Source: Heligmosomoides polygyrus polygyrus
Taxonomy: Eukaryota > Nematoda > Chromadorea > Rhabditida > Heligmosomidae
DNA length: 64,000 nt
Assembly (NCBI GenBank): GCA_947396885.1
Contig: OX377202.1
Span: 11,966,001 to 12,030,000 of the forward strand
Direction of reading: 5' to 3'
Shown here: positions 41,136 to 52,348 of the stretch, piece by piece
How positions within the stretch are numbered: position 1 is the first letter of the stretch
Layout of the letters: every line of letters starts with the position of its first letter
Notes under the pieces: generated by a model
The model's database searches: none
Told to the model about the DNA's origin: nothing
The model's input: only the letters and a program-made list of their open reading frames with translations
Program-made: the position numbers and the translations under genes

Positions 41136-42990
41136 ACTTATTTATTTATTTATTATAAAGTATGCGCCATAAGTAATAAACAAAATAACTACTGCAGATT
41201 AAGTAAGACTACATGGTATATGTTCGGTTTGAGTGTTTTTCAATCCATTGGTGAATGCGGGAACTCCAGCTTGAAATTGGATACATTGAGATCGTTGTAT
41301 GTTCATTGCCTGATTAATTGTGAATGGAAAATAGGTTTTTCGAAGAGTAGTCCGCACTTGTTTCTTGTCATGGAAGAAAAAAAAATAATTTGCAAAGGCT
41401 GTTGAAGTCGTAAAAAGAGCATAAAGCGTAGATAAAATTCTTTCCAAGAGGACTTCTTGCACGCGAATTATAAGATGCGTAATGTCTACGACCTTCCACG
41501 CACACGATCCCAAGACGGGCCTGTACCTCAAAAGTCTCTTTAAACTGGTACGCACCTCAGGCGGTAGCATAGAAGGGGCTGCGCATATTTAGAGGCACGA
41601 ACGAAAGATGTCGGTACGGAGAATGAGATTTGTTTCAGTTGAACAAAAGCAAGAAAATGTATAAGAATATTAAATGCAACCCAGGACTACTCTTGCTGAT
41701 ACCGCCTTTACATAGTTACATACACACATCACCCATAAGACAATGAACCCGCCTACGATCTGGAAATTATTATGTTGGTTAGAAAAACACTCATGGTAAT
41801 TAACAATAATGATTGAGAACTATATTTATAAAAAACCTACTGCTTTATTCGAATGCTGGTATCTTCCTGAAAACTGGACTACAAGATGATGAGCAGGGCC
41901 GGCTGATTTTCTCTGGCTATGGCAAGGAGGAAGGTGAAAGTTGGCTGCAATCAAAGACATCATCGTTAGACATTATTATTTTCTAGAATTTGCAAAAGAT
42001 CAAGCTTGTCCAACCTTGCTTTGGAGATGTGGCTATTTTCGGCAAAAAATTTCTGCTGGAATGCGCTGGAACCATCTGGCAACTCGGCAGAATAGTGAGT
42101 TAAAGATTTTCCACGACATTTAGTTGCTGGATGTTTACAGTGAATGGTGAAACTACCAATTCTCTCGCTACAAGGTCTGTAAACCCAGTTTCTATTAGGG
42201 TTAAGACGAGTCTTCCTGCGAGGTACTCGAAAACAAAAAACGCGATCAGCAATCACCCTTCTGCATTGTAAATTTTGCAGGTTTAGTATTCTTAGTCGGT
42301 CGGAATAATATGGTATGTTAACATGTCCAGAGTAATTACTATTTTGTAACTACTTTTGTGAATGTTTTCTGGACGATTTCAAGTTGGGGAATTTTTTTTT
42401 TGCGCGGGGATTCCATACTGGCGAGTTGCAATCAAGATGTGGCAAAACATAGGTTTTGAACAGACGAACGAGCGGTGTTGGATCTTTAACATGAACACTA
42501 CGAAGAAAGGAAAGAAGTGCTGCGTAAGCTTTTTTACAGTATAGTTGATATGCTCTGAAAACCTTGGTTTTATATCCGTCAAAACACCCAGGTCTTTGGC
42601 GATTTCAGATTTCGTAAGTTTAACGCCGTTTATACAGTACTCATTACAAGACCCTTTTCATATGTGAAATACAGAGCATTTGTTCAGATTTACTGTGAGG
42701 TTCTATTGTAATGAGTATTCGTTTAGAAGTTCCATACATTTTTTAAAGCAGAACGTACTTCATCATAAACCCACTAGATTTTGACATCGTCAGCGTATAT
42801 CTGGATTTTTACATGTGCTGAAATCGCGAGCACCTTAGGTAAATCGATGATGTCGATAATTAAAATTAAAGGTGAAATTACTCCGCCCTGAGGTACGCCA
42901 CTAGTGCAGTGATGTCTTTCAGAGTATTCTTTACCAAGCTTAACCGTCATGTATCGATCGCAAAGTTATTACTCAGTTGTTTTTCCGTAG
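41136..42990 (-). pseudogene. CR1-like LINE, 5'-truncated, with RT catalytic motif and 3' tail
   Basis: On the minus strand the order is: YMTVKLGKEYSERHH; GVPQGGVISPLILI; KIQIYADDVKI with the YADD catalytic motif of reverse transcriptase (around 42790); SEIAKDLGVLTDIKPRFSEH; then a conserved C-terminal part with PRRKTRLNPNRNWVYRPCSE (about 42200). A TTTA run at 41136-41154 on the plus strand forms the 3' tail. Frameshifts and stops interrupt it. Both this copy and 48578-49910 begin near the same residue (MTVK.G), so both lost the endonuclease part. Confidence 0.85.
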
Positions 42991-43129
42991 TGAGCAAGTT
43001 ACTTATGGGTTGGCTCTCCTACTCTTCCCCTGGTTATTTTCACCCTTTCTAGAGCAGGTTCATAGATGGTGATGATGGTGATTCATTCTGCTCAGTGCTC
43101 TCGATAGCATTCTTTTTAGTGTTTTTCGC

Positions 43130-43262
43130 TAATTGTAAGTTGAGTTCTGTGTTTTTTCTGTTCTTGTTTTTCTGGTCAATGTTTTCGCGGCTTTATTACG
43201 ATCAACGTTGGCGCGTCCTTACGGATGTATTAGTAATAAATAATAAATAAATATAATAATAT
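43130..43262 (+). mobile_element. probable LINE 3' UTR end with AATAAATA tail
   Basis: GGCGCGTCCTTACGGATGTA, then AATAAATAATAAATAAATA. A related ending (GCGTCCGTATGGATG and AAATA runs) is at 50430-50490. It stands just outside the 5' end of the minus-strand LINE. Confidence 0.45.
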
Positions 43263-43264
43263 AA

Positions 43265-44020
43265 TCTAATATAATAATATATCACCATATTAGTTTTTTA
43301 ATTGTTTCTGATACAAAAATTATTCCTCATTCTTTTACAATAGAATTTTTCTTTTATAATAGAATTTATTCAACGGCACCCTTTGCGTTTATAAAAAGGG
43401 ATGCACTTATGAATCGATTACTCCCGGTTTGATTTGAAGTCTAGAAAGATAAAATTAACTCACTGCTCCAAGCTCGTTATACTGCTAACAAACAGCTCTT
43501 TGTAGCGGTAGCGGCGCCTTTGTTGCGTCTTCGCAATACCATGCTGTAGTGTGCGTGGTGTGTCCTACAACGGGCAGATGGAACCGTTGTCGTCTATCCT
43601 CATCACCTAATCTATGCTTGGGTTTTGCGTCTTAGCTTTATTTTATTGAAATATCAAAAAGCAGGCTGCGCAGGGCGCCCCTCTCCAGAGCGTTCGTGCC
43701 ATGTAGCCCGCTTCGGAATTAGATAATGTTTTTCATTCAAATCGTTTGCGTCTGCAACATCGGGAAGCGATTGACATGCTCGCTGAGCTTCCTGGAAGAG
43801 CAACGAGAAAAAGGCAGATGAGTGGGTTTAACGCGGTTGTGTGCAGTTCGCTTCGTGATTGATAAATAGTGTCAGTTTCCTCGAGCGAAGTACGGTAGTT
43901 TAGTGGGGGTGGTTTTATGTCGTAGACATCGTCTGTGCACTTTGAACGGATCTGCCACTGCCTCTGGCGAACGCATTAGCGACGGCAACATTTTTGCGGG
44001 AAGCAGCGACCGACATCTAC
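43265..44020. other. no recognisable feature
   Basis: Mixed DNA. A short GTGCGTGGTGTGTCCTACAA near 43550 may be a last trace of SINE A. No exon was supported. Confidence 0.4.
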
Positions 44021-44024
44021 CACC

Positions 44025-44189
44025 GACATACATACATACACGTACGTACATACATACACAAATACATACACACCATACATAAATACATACATACCAACAT
44101 TCATACATATATACATACATACATACATACATACATACATACATACATACATACATACATACATACATACATACATACATACATACATT
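44025..44189. repeat. (CATA)n microsatellite, block 1
   Basis: Degenerate from 44025, perfect from about 44111 to 44189. The long Tyr/Met/Cys/Val or His/Thr/Tyr/Ile frames across it are artefacts of the repeat. Confidence 0.95.
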
Positions 44190-44214
44190 TGGACGCTTTG
44201 AGAGGTTTGCAAGG

Positions 44215-44400
44215 ATGCACTCAATCATTTTAAAAAGTAGCGCGCGACTGCGGGAAATTATATCGAATATTGAATTTCCAATTGTGTAGAAAGAAGGGAA
44301 ATTGGAAATTGGCGGTCAATTTTTCCACATTAGTGTAACACGTTAATATTCGACGTTTTGAGAGTGCCCCCTCCCTTCAAATAAGCAATGTAAGCAGATG
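44215..44400 (+). repeat. repeat L, copy 1
   Basis: Shares AAAAGTAGCGCGCGA.TGCGGG, GTCAATTTTT, ATTAGTG and CGTTTTGAGAGTG with 45287-45420. It sits between CATA blocks 1 and 2. Copy 2 lies just beyond block 3, so the two copies bracket the region. Confidence 0.55.
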
Positions 44401-44448
44401 AAGAGATTAGCCTAGGAAATTAGCCTCAAACTCTCCAAGCTGACAAAC

Positions 44449-44472
44449 AAACATACATACATACATACATAG

Positions 44473-44503
<31 letters not shown>

Positions 44504-44546
44504 CATACATACATACATACATACATACATACATACATACATACAG
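44449..44546. repeat. (CATA)n microsatellite, block 2
   Basis: Nearly perfect except for one GTTA interruption near 44471. Confidence 0.95.
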
Positions 44547-44671
44547 TTTTTGTTCATCACGTTCTTATTTTGAAATGACTTTTGCTGACATTTGTTATTG
44601 TCACTCACGAACAGTTTGGGTTTCGTGTGAATTTCACGTATAATCAAACATATATAATACATACATAAATG

Positions 44672-44935
44672 GTAGTTGTGCTCTCGAATGTTTTCGAATA
44701 TTGAAATGGGTTCGAATGCTCACAGATTTCGAATACTCGAATTCTAGTGTATTTGAAAAAGCGATTTTTTGAACATTCGAATTCGAATACGTTCGAAAAA
44801 CGTCGTGACTTTTTGAATATTCGAGTTCGAGCACAGTAAAAAGACGAGTCTTTTTGAATATTCGAATTCGAGTACTCAATTTAGAATGAAAATCTTTCGA
44901 ATGCCTATGCGAGTAGATCATTCGAGCACAACTAT
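44672..44935. repeat. TTCGAATA-rich palindromic element between CATA blocks
   Basis: GTAGTTGTGCTCTCGAATG at the left and CATTCGAGCACAACTAT at the right are inverted ends. The interior is made of words such as TTCGAATACTCGAATTC and TTTTTGAATATTCGA. Non-coding. Confidence 0.65.
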
Positions 44936-44937
44936 AT

Positions 44938-45049
44938 CATACATACATACATACATACATACATACATACATACATACATACATACATACATACATACAT
45001 ACATACATACATACATACATACATACATACATACATACATACATACATA
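44938..45049. repeat. (CATA)n microsatellite, block 3, fused to a SINE 3' end
   Basis: Perfect repeat that runs directly into the SINE at 45050, in the place where that SINE should have its last 50 bp and its GGATAAA tail. Confidence 0.95.
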
Positions 45050-45285
45050 CTTCTGCGGGATACCGTGGAGGCGATTTGAATATAATATATTTGGCCGTAT
45101 CATGACTTGCGATGGCAAGCCGATCAAGTCAGCGCTCCACCCTTTCCCGACACTTCTGTTACCAATTCACTGACCCCTGAGGGATGGAAGGATTGGTTGG
45201 CCTGGGCGGGAAATCCGAATCAGAACCTGGTATCAGGTACACGCGACAGCCCCCTCCTCCTCAGACTGTGCTACACGCCACTAAA
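45050..45285 (-). mobile_element. SINE family A, tail replaced by CATA repeat
   Basis: Head (CAGACTGTGCTACACGC on the plus strand end) and body are recognisable through TTCTGCGGGATACCGTGGAG. The 3' end and tail are missing. Several small indels. Confidence 0.8.
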
Positions 45286-45286
45286 A

Positions 45287-45420
45287 CGTTCTGAATCTCA
45301 AAAGTGGCGCGCGCGATAGCGGGAAATTCTAAATTCGTGGTTGGTTTTTGAGCGTCATATTAGTGCACCACTTTAAGGATTAACGTTTTGGAAGTGGGCG
45401 CGACTTCTGAATAAGTACAT
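45287..45420 (+). repeat. repeat L, copy 2
   Basis: See 44215-44400: TCAAAAGTGGCGCGCGCGAT, GGTTTTTGAGCGTCATATTA, and AACGTTTTGGAAGTGGGC. Confidence 0.5.
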
Positions 45421-45424
45421 GATT

Positions 45425-46100
45425 CCGTCATGTGATGAATAAATAAGGGTAGGAAGCAGACTTCAGCGCTAATTTTGTCTTTCATAAATTTCAAGCAGTA
45501 GAACAGAAGTACTACGATTTACCAGGGCAGCTAATAGCATGGAGCGATTCAGATCACTGGCTAATCTGATCATTATTATTAAAGCCGCGGAAAACTAGGA
45601 CCTGGAGGTGATAAGCTGCTTCTCTGTCAACTGCATTATTCATTCACTATCGGGTGATTGATTGAAGCTCGCACATAAATCCTAGACAACTGGAGTACTT
45701 AGGCATTCCTCTACTCCTTCTGTTGTTTCCCTTCCTGCCAATGTCGGTTTGCTGACTTTGCAATTCTATAATGAACAAGTAATTTTGTTGAATCTTCCCT
45801 TGATCCCCATAGGCCTGAAAGGTTAACTCCTTTTTTCGTTACGTAACAAGTCGCGAGAAGGGCGTTCTATGTAGCCTTGTAGGCGACATTTTCAGGAATG
45901 TCGTCAGTGTAGTCGCCAAAAGTTCCTGGTTTGTTTGAAATATTCAAAATCGTCCAGAATACGTGTGCATGCAGTAATCAGCCCTACATAGGCTTTCTAG
46001 AGTCGGACGAAGATTGTTCACCTTTCTCACTGCGTTTATCCTAAAATTGTTGACCTACATTTCTATTCAAAGTGTTAAAAAAATTCGCACAATAAAGAGA
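45425..46100. other. no recognisable feature
   Basis: About 680 bp with no motif-bearing frame and no repeat match noticed. Confidence 0.4.
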
Positions 46101-46104
46101 AGGT

Positions 46105-46945
46105 TTGTCACTATGTACTTTCAGGACTCCAGAGATCGAGGAGAGGTCGAAATTTTTTCCGTCAAAACTTCGCCTAGGGGTTATTCGGGATCACGAACAT
46201 CATTTCTGCGTATTACGCTAGAGTACGGTAGGTTACGGTAGGCGCGAGTGACTAAGATCGTGGTGACCAATTTCGCCAAACCTTTGGCTGGTGTTGTCTG
46301 GGGTGCTGATCGCGAGTTGACATCCGTCCTCCGTATTACGCTGGAGTACGGTAGGTTACGGTAGGTACGGGTGACTTAGGCTGTTGAGGTCACAATAAGA
46401 GGTTTCCACCAAACCTCGCCCTGGAGGTTATTTGGGGTGCTGATCACGAATCTGACATCCTTCCTCCGTATTACGCTGGAGTACGGTAGGTACGGGTGAC
46501 TTAGGCTGTTGAGGTCACAATCACAGGTTTCCACCAAACCTCGCCCAGCAGGTTATTTGGGTGCTCATCACGAATTTGACATCCGTTTTTAGTTTTATGC
46601 TGGAGTACGGTAGGTTACGATAGGTGTGTATGGCTAAGGTCATGGTGACCTAGACGGCCTTAGTCAACCATACCTAAAACCTACGGAAATCGGTCGAAAC
46701 TTCAAAACGAATGTCGTGATCAGCACCCAAAATAAATCTTCTGTGCGAAGTTTGGGTGAACTGGACAATTACGACCTAGACAGCCTTAGTCGCCCGTACC
46801 TACCGTAACCTACCGTACTCCAGCGTTATACGGAGCACAGATGTCAACTCGCGATCAGCACCCAAAATCACCCTCCTGTGCGAAGTTTGGGTGAATCTTT
46901 TCTATCTTTCTTCGATCTTTGGAGTCGTGAATGTACAATAGTGCC
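46105..46945. mobile_element. inverted-repeat element D with internal tandem units
   Basis: Left end near TACTTTCAGGACTCCAGAGA, right end near its complement (ATCTTTGGAGTCGTGAATGTA). Between are about four direct units of 120-135 bp carrying GGAGTACGGTAGGTTACGG, GTGACTTAGGCTGTTGAGGT and GGGTGCTGATC-CGA. Two more units run in the opposite direction (46650-46880). Other D copies are at 59400-59580 and 60590-60757. Confidence 0.7.
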
Positions 46946-47288
46946 GAAGGTTTTTAGAGGGAGGAGAATGCATGGGGTTTCCGCGAAATTGAGCAACTAT
47001 TAGAAGGCATCAGCAACTTTTGAAGAGAAAAAATCTTCAGCGCTACCCTAGATAATGTCACATGGCCAACTTGCTCGTTCGATCCTTCGCTAACGTTGGA
47101 GAACCGGAGGCGATGGTCGAAGTCGGCTAGGTGGCATCGAGTATATCGCTGCAGATTTGTTCTCAAAAGTTTCTGACTCCTTCCGAGTTGCTAAGCGTGG
47201 TTGCTGAATACCGATTCTTCGCGAACGTTTGAGAACCAGTAGACAATGTCGCGCTGGGGGAAATCGTTGAGAATTAGGCAGACTATCT

Positions 47289-47860
47289 GTCATGACTTCC
47301 GTATCAAGGAATCATGATACTTCAATCGATGGTCGGTTGAGGGCCTGCTGGCCTGGAGGCACGATCGATAGACTGCCCGCCCCCTGGAAACTGTATATAA
47401 GCAGTTGCCTCGGGGCAGGCAGGAACTCGGGCTCGGACTCGGACTCGTCTTCACACACACGGCTCGACTCGGTTCCCCGCTCCCGTTCGACATACACGGC
47501 TCGACCCTCGCTGCGGTTCGACGTTTGACCCTCGTCTCACATCGCCTCTTGCTCAGGCGCTTGAGCGCCTCAACCGTCAGCCATAAGAGCTCGGACAGTC
47601 TATCCTGTCCGAGGCCGATCCGAGGCCCGTACCATAACGAAGAGGCTCAGGGTCAACATCACCCAGCCTAACTCACTGAATAACAAACTAGAAGAGTACA
47701 GGCCAACAGGCCTACACTACAAGGGACAATACGACTAAAACTAAAACCCACAGTGAGAGTTTTGAGAAGTGTTCGTCATTTTGATGTATTGTTATTAGGT
47801 ACAATAAACGATGAGTAAAGAAAGATGTGAAGGGTCAATCTACCATGTGAACCACCAAAA
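47289..47860 (+). promoter_or_regulatory. LTR-like or promoter-like block (TATA box and AATAAA)
   Basis: TATATAA at 47394-47400 is followed by GC-rich DNA with a CTCGGACTCGGACTCG repeat, a GGCGCTTGAGCGCC palindrome and GCTCGGACAG...CTGTCCGAGG inverted words. AATAAA lies at 47803-47808. The spacing and order resemble U3-R-U5 of an LTR, but I cannot define the ends, a target duplication or an adjoining primer binding site. A host promoter is the other option. Confidence 0.3.
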
Positions 47861-47864
47861 GGTA

Positions 47865-48575
47865 TTGGATCGTGGTGCAATCCAAACACCATCCTTCTGA
47901 ATGCGTCTTGTTAACATACGTTGGACAAGGGTCTTTGAACGACGAAAGTCCGCGGGATGTCAGATGAACGCAGTCCAATCAACTCATTGGTCAGTTTTTT
48001 CGTGAAAACCATGAAAGAAATACTTGTCGCCGTTCATGCCCATCAAGCTAGGAGGATCCAGTGGGTCACTCTGGCACTAGAAAGATATGAACGGAGAGAC
48101 CACACTGGCGGCTTGCATACCTACCAATAATGACACGTTGAAAGTATTTAACCTTTTGTTAGAACCAACCAATAGAATCGGACTCGACTCACTTGGCGGT
48201 GCCCATCCTATCTTGAGCTGGCTTTACTCTGTTGAAATTGAGTCCGTGACTTCACTTACAGATGAGGTTTTTTTACCTGACGTAATCCTCAGCTCGGACA
48301 CCTACAGGTGCATGTGCATTGTCAGCCGCTTTCTAGCCCTTATTTCATCGCTGTACTGCTGTATAGTCAAAGCTCGTCCGGCACGCACGGAGGGCCATTG
48401 GGTCATCGCTCAGTGGAATCATTGAAAATCCTCTTGCCATAATGAGAGAACGCCGCAAGTGCAATGGAAAAAACAACTGCTTGGCAGGCGTAGGACGGAG
48501 GGGGGTTCTCGTCTACAGCTATTTGAGAATGTTTTTTTTGTATCATGTTTGCTCAATTTGATATATATTCAAATA
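47865..48575. other. unassigned; one 112-codon frame
   Basis: The plus-strand frame 48087-48425 reads IGLDSLGGAHPILSWLYSVE and has no known motif. It lies just upstream of a truncated LINE. Confidence 0.35.
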
Positions 48576-48577
48576 AA

Positions 48578-49910
48578 TAATGACAGTAAAGGTAGGTAGT
48601 AGTTATTCTGATCGACATCCGTGTCCTAGCGTAGTCCCTCATGGTGGAGTGCTATCGCCACTATTGTTTTTAGCGTATACTGCTGATTTACCGAAAACTT
48701 TAAAAGTTTATCCAAATTTGGAGGTGAAGATGTTTGCGGATGACATAAGAATTTACTATGCCTGCCAGTCTTGTGAACAAAAGTTAGCTAACGACTAAAT
48801 TTTACAATCTGTTCGGAAAATGATGGAATGGTCTGACAAGTGGGAAATTCCTGTTAACCTCAGTAAAACAGCTCATTTACATTTAGGTCCTCCTACAATA
48901 CCCAGATATAGTTTCAACAACTTTGTGCTAAGACAGGACGAATATGTTAGAGATCTGGGCATAATGGTTGACTCTTCCTTAAAGTTCAGCAAGCATATAG
49001 AAACCGTTACAAGAAAGGCACTATCATCGCTTTTTCTAAATCTAAGGAATGTACAGTGCAACGACTCCCTTTTCTTGTCAAATTGTATAAAATGTATGTC
49101 TTACCACACTTGGAGTACGGCTCTACTATTTGGAATCCTTGTGTTAAGAAATACCTACAGCAGTTAGAAAAAGTTCAAAAAAATTTCACCAGAATTTTCA
49201 CTAGTTTACTATAGAGCATTTCCCGATCCAAATTACCCGCGAACTTTACCATCCTACAGAGAACGGCTTCACTTTGTTTAAAAAGTCTGAAGTACAGAAG
49301 GGTTGTTAAAGGTTTAGAATTTTCCTTTCGCATTTTTCGCATGGAAGTTAAATTGAGGGCCAGTAAATACGGGATATTTAAGCCAAGTCGTGGAAGAGGA
49401 ACAGTTCTAGCACTACAACACCGTAAATTGAACCATCCCATCGGAAACATTGCATTTAATTCATTCTTTTTGAGAATAATTAGATGGCTTAATCAACTTC
49501 CACAGCATTTGTTTTCATGTAGAAATTCTAAGAAGTTCAGAAATAAGTTGCGCAAACCAAATGTTTTACAAATACTTCGGATCGAGGTAACTAAATAGAT
49601 GTGTGATGGCTTCTGGTTCCGGACTATTCCAACAAATCTATCTGACGTGGCGACAACTTTTATCATATTTATAATACGTATAATATATGTACCTAAGATC
49701 AATGAAGTTCAGAATTAAGAGATCTTGATTATCCCGATATATGAAACATGACGTTCGCTCTTCATTTATGCTGCTAGACGGAGAAAACAAGAAATCGTTA
49801 GAAGAAGAAGACAGGCTACAATAATTATACCATTTCTAGCTCAATACTCGAGACGGACTACCTTATTATTATTGCTTAACACTAGCATCCTTTTATAAAG
49901 ATAAATAATA
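48578..49910 (+). pseudogene. CR1-like LINE, 5'-truncated, frameshifted
   Basis: In order: MTVKVGSSYSDRHP; VPHGGVLSPLLFLAYTADLP; KMFADDIRIYYACQ with the FADD catalytic motif (about 48730); IPRYSFNNFVLRQDEYVRDL and GIMVDSSLKFSKHIE; then, after a frameshift, LEYGSTIWNP-type sequence near 49110; and from about 49341 RGRGTVLALQHRKLNHPIGN and FFLRIIRWLNQLPQ. This is the CR1 reverse transcriptase and C-terminus. AAATAATAACAA at about 49903 may be the tail. Confidence 0.88.
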
Positions 49911-50013
49911 ACAATTCTTCAGATGTTCCCGACATTGCTCTGTTACGCTTATTGGCTCAGATATTTATATCGATAGTGTTCAATTATCCTCGCGCACTAT
50001 AACGAGCGACGAC

Positions 50014-50308
50014 ACGGGCGCGTGTAGCGCAGTCGGAGGAGGCGCCACCGCTCGCGTGCACCCTATACCAGGTTCCTGGCTCGGATTTTCCACCCAGGCC
50101 AACCAAGCCTTCCATCTCTCCGGGGTCGGTGAATTGGTACCAGACTTGTCTGGGAAGGGTAGAGCGCTGACTTGTTCATCGGCTGACCATCGCAAGTTAT
50201 TGTATGGCCAAATACGCGTTGATATCGCCTCCACGACATCCCGTAGAAGTAGAATGCGCTGGTGCATCCCAAAAGGGATTGAGTAACGTCGTCCTTTATC
50301 CTTTTATT
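50014..50308 (+). mobile_element. SINE family A, full length
   Basis: Head GGGCGCGTGTAGCGCAGTCG, full body, tail TCCTTTATCCTTT. Flanks TATAACGA-GCGACGAC (49998-50013) and TATAACGACGAC (50309-50320) look like a target duplication with a 4-base length change. Confidence 0.9.
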
Positions 50309-50389
50309 TATAACGACGACATTATCTTTATCCATGTTCTCGCGATTATAACGACTATACTGTCTATATATCTAGATATCTGTATCTGC

Positions 50390-50456
50390 ATATGTATATT
50401 CTTTATGGCGCACAAATATGTGCATTGTAATGAAAAATAAATAAATAAATAAATAG
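50390..50456 (+). mobile_element. probable LINE 3' end with (AAATA)n
   Basis: TTTATGGCGCACAAATATGTG followed by four or more AAATA units, the same style of ending as 25260-25310. Confidence 0.4.
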
Positions 50457-50664
50457 GGAAAAAATCATCGCGTCCGTATGGATGAAAATAAAATAGTGAG
50501 CAGATGCATTGCTCCAGTACTAAAATTCTTTTTTTGGTTTGATTCTGTTCGTCGATACCATTAGATACATAAGCAGATATTAAGCTTGCTTGACAAGAGA
50601 TGCCTGAATGCTGGACTGAGTTGTACCTAGGTTGGTATGCGATAACTATACTATTCTATTCTTT

Positions 50665-50822
50665 TGGTACTGGTCGTTAATGTGGCTTACGTTGGGTGGA
50701 GGGCCAATCAGGCCGTGTTCGAACTTGGTAAAAGCTAGAGTGACTGTTCAATCGATCCTGGTTGGTTGTGATTGACTGGTGTGTTCCCGCCTCCCATGTA
50801 GGCCACTTTACCGACTAGCACC
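50665..50822. mobile_element. palindromic MITE, family F
   Basis: Ends GGTACTGGTCGTTAATGTGG and, reversed, GGTGCTAGTCGGTAAAGTGG. Interior with GGCCAATCAGG and TGATTGACTGG. Same family as 9239-9401 and the array 30500-31800. Confidence 0.75.
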
Positions 50823-50886
50823 TTTTTTGTAAAGTGGCTGATGGCAAGAGTAATATGTGGCGCAACATGGAAAAGCTGACTTGTTA

Positions 50887-51175
50887 TAAAGGATAAAGGA
50901 CGGCGTTACTCAATGCCTTCTGGAATACGCCACGCATTCTACTTCTACAGGATGTCGTGGAGGCGAGCTGAATGCGTATTTGGCCATACAATGACTTGCG
51001 GTGGCCAGCCGATGAACAAGTCAGCGCTCTATCTTTCCCAGACAAGTCTGGTACCAATTCACCGATCCCGGAGGGATGGAAGGCTTGGTTGGCCTGGGCC
51101 GGAAATCCGAACCAGGAACCTGGTATCAGGTACACGCGATAGCCGGCGCCTCCCCCGACTGCGCTCCACGCGCCC
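50887..51175 (-). mobile_element. SINE family A, full length with 14-bp target duplication
   Basis: AAGCTGACTTGTTA (50873-50886) and AAGCGGACTTCTTA (51176-51189) flank it with two differences. Tail GGATAAAGG on the plus strand; the head is intact except for small changes (CTCCACGCGCCC). Confidence 0.92.
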
Positions 51176-51255
51176 AAGCGGACTTCTTAAGAGCAACAAA
51201 TTTTGAAACTAGCCAAAAAAAGGAAGAAAAGGATGAAGGTCCTCGTCAGTCGAAC

Positions 51256-51455
51256 GATTTGTGGAATGCGCCACGCCTTCATTTTCTACGCGATATCGTG
51301 GAGGTAATTTCAGCGCGCAATTTGACTCGCTCGAAAACTTACGATGGATGGCCTGCCAATGAACAAGTCATTGTTTTCTCTTCTTAGATAAGCCAGGTAC
51401 CGATTTGTTAAGTCGAGAGGGTTAGTTGGCCTGGGCGGGGCCCGAACCTGGAACA
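51256..51455 (-). mobile_element. SINE family A, old copy
   Basis: GGAATGCGCCACGCCTTCAT, GATATCGTGGAGG, GGCCTGCCAATGAACAAGTC and GGCCTGGGCGGGGCCCGAAC follow the SINE order. Head lost. Confidence 0.65.
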
Positions 51456-51587
51456 AATTTGCGGTGGACAAAAAAAACCGATGTCTGCTCCGACAGCGGT
51501 AAACTTGTTTCTGCAAAAAAAATCACCAACCTTACCAGAGTTGCAAATTGCCTGTTGACGTTAGCAATACAAATTCGAAGAAAAATA

Positions 51588-51655
51588 TAGCCCCTGTGGC
51601 GCAGTGGAAGAGACGCACGATTTCAAGAGTGCAGGTTCGATCTTTTTCCATGCGT
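51588..51655 (+). other. tRNA-like sequence (pseudo-tRNA or SINE head)
   Basis: CCCCTGTGGCGCAGTGGAAG contains a perfect box A (TGGCGCAGTGG), and GCAGGTTCGATC about 30 bp later is a good box B. The 3' acceptor strand does not pair with the 5' one, so it is not an intact tRNA gene. It differs from the heads of families A and B. Confidence 0.6.
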
Positions 51656-51659
51656 AAAA

Positions 51660-52345
51660 GACAACAAGGCTGTCAGCGGGACGCATACTACCCGATCTAA
51701 TTTCCGAGCACAATGACGAGCTGTTTTATGCCTCAGCAGCGCTTCTGGTTATGTGAGCAGACCGCGAAGTGCATCCGAAATCAATTCGGACCACCATCTC
51801 CCCCTTCATTCCAAATCAAATTGACTTTTTCTCTTCCCTCGGGCAATTTTTCGGGGATAATCGTATCGAGACGGTGCTACCACCCATGTGTCGTCGATGG
51901 TCGCAATTTATCTTCCTGGGTGCCAAAATCCTCCACTGTCTTCGTCGCCGCTTCGACTCCGCCTTCGCGAAGGCCACGCCCATCAGTGGGAAATTTCCGT
52001 TGGCAGCCAATGTGGCTTTGAAACAGCTCGTCGTCTTTTTCTTTCGCCGTTGCGCACTGTGGAAACTTAATTCCTCCGGGCATCGTCTGTCCATCGATTC
52101 TTCCTCTGACATGACAACGAAGTCAACGCCTAATTTCTGTCCTTTGTTCCGTTCAAAGACTCGTCACCATTCCGCACCAGTACTTCATTGAATTCGCTTT
52201 CTACTTCGGTTTCTCAAAGGTGAAACACGACTTCGTCAATCTTTTATTGAGAAATTTTCGGCTTTCAGCCCTTCTTCAAGTCTGGAAGCAACTATGTTAC
52301 CGTTTTTGTACAACAGCATACAGATCGGCAGTTAATACTTTTCAG
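51660..52345. other. no certain feature
   Basis: Overlapping frames of up to 140 codons on both strands (51713-52191 +; 51816-52112 -). None has a motif I recognise, and splice borders could not be set. Confidence 0.35.
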
Positions 52346-52348
52346 ACG

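Noticed and set aside
43872..45173. Long Tyr/Met/Cys/Val and His/Thr/Tyr/Ile frames
   Set aside because: These are translations of (CATA)n repeats.
51713..52191. Overlapping open frames of 98-140 codons on both strands
   Set aside because: No motif and no splice borders, and both strands are equally open, so I could not choose a coding strand.
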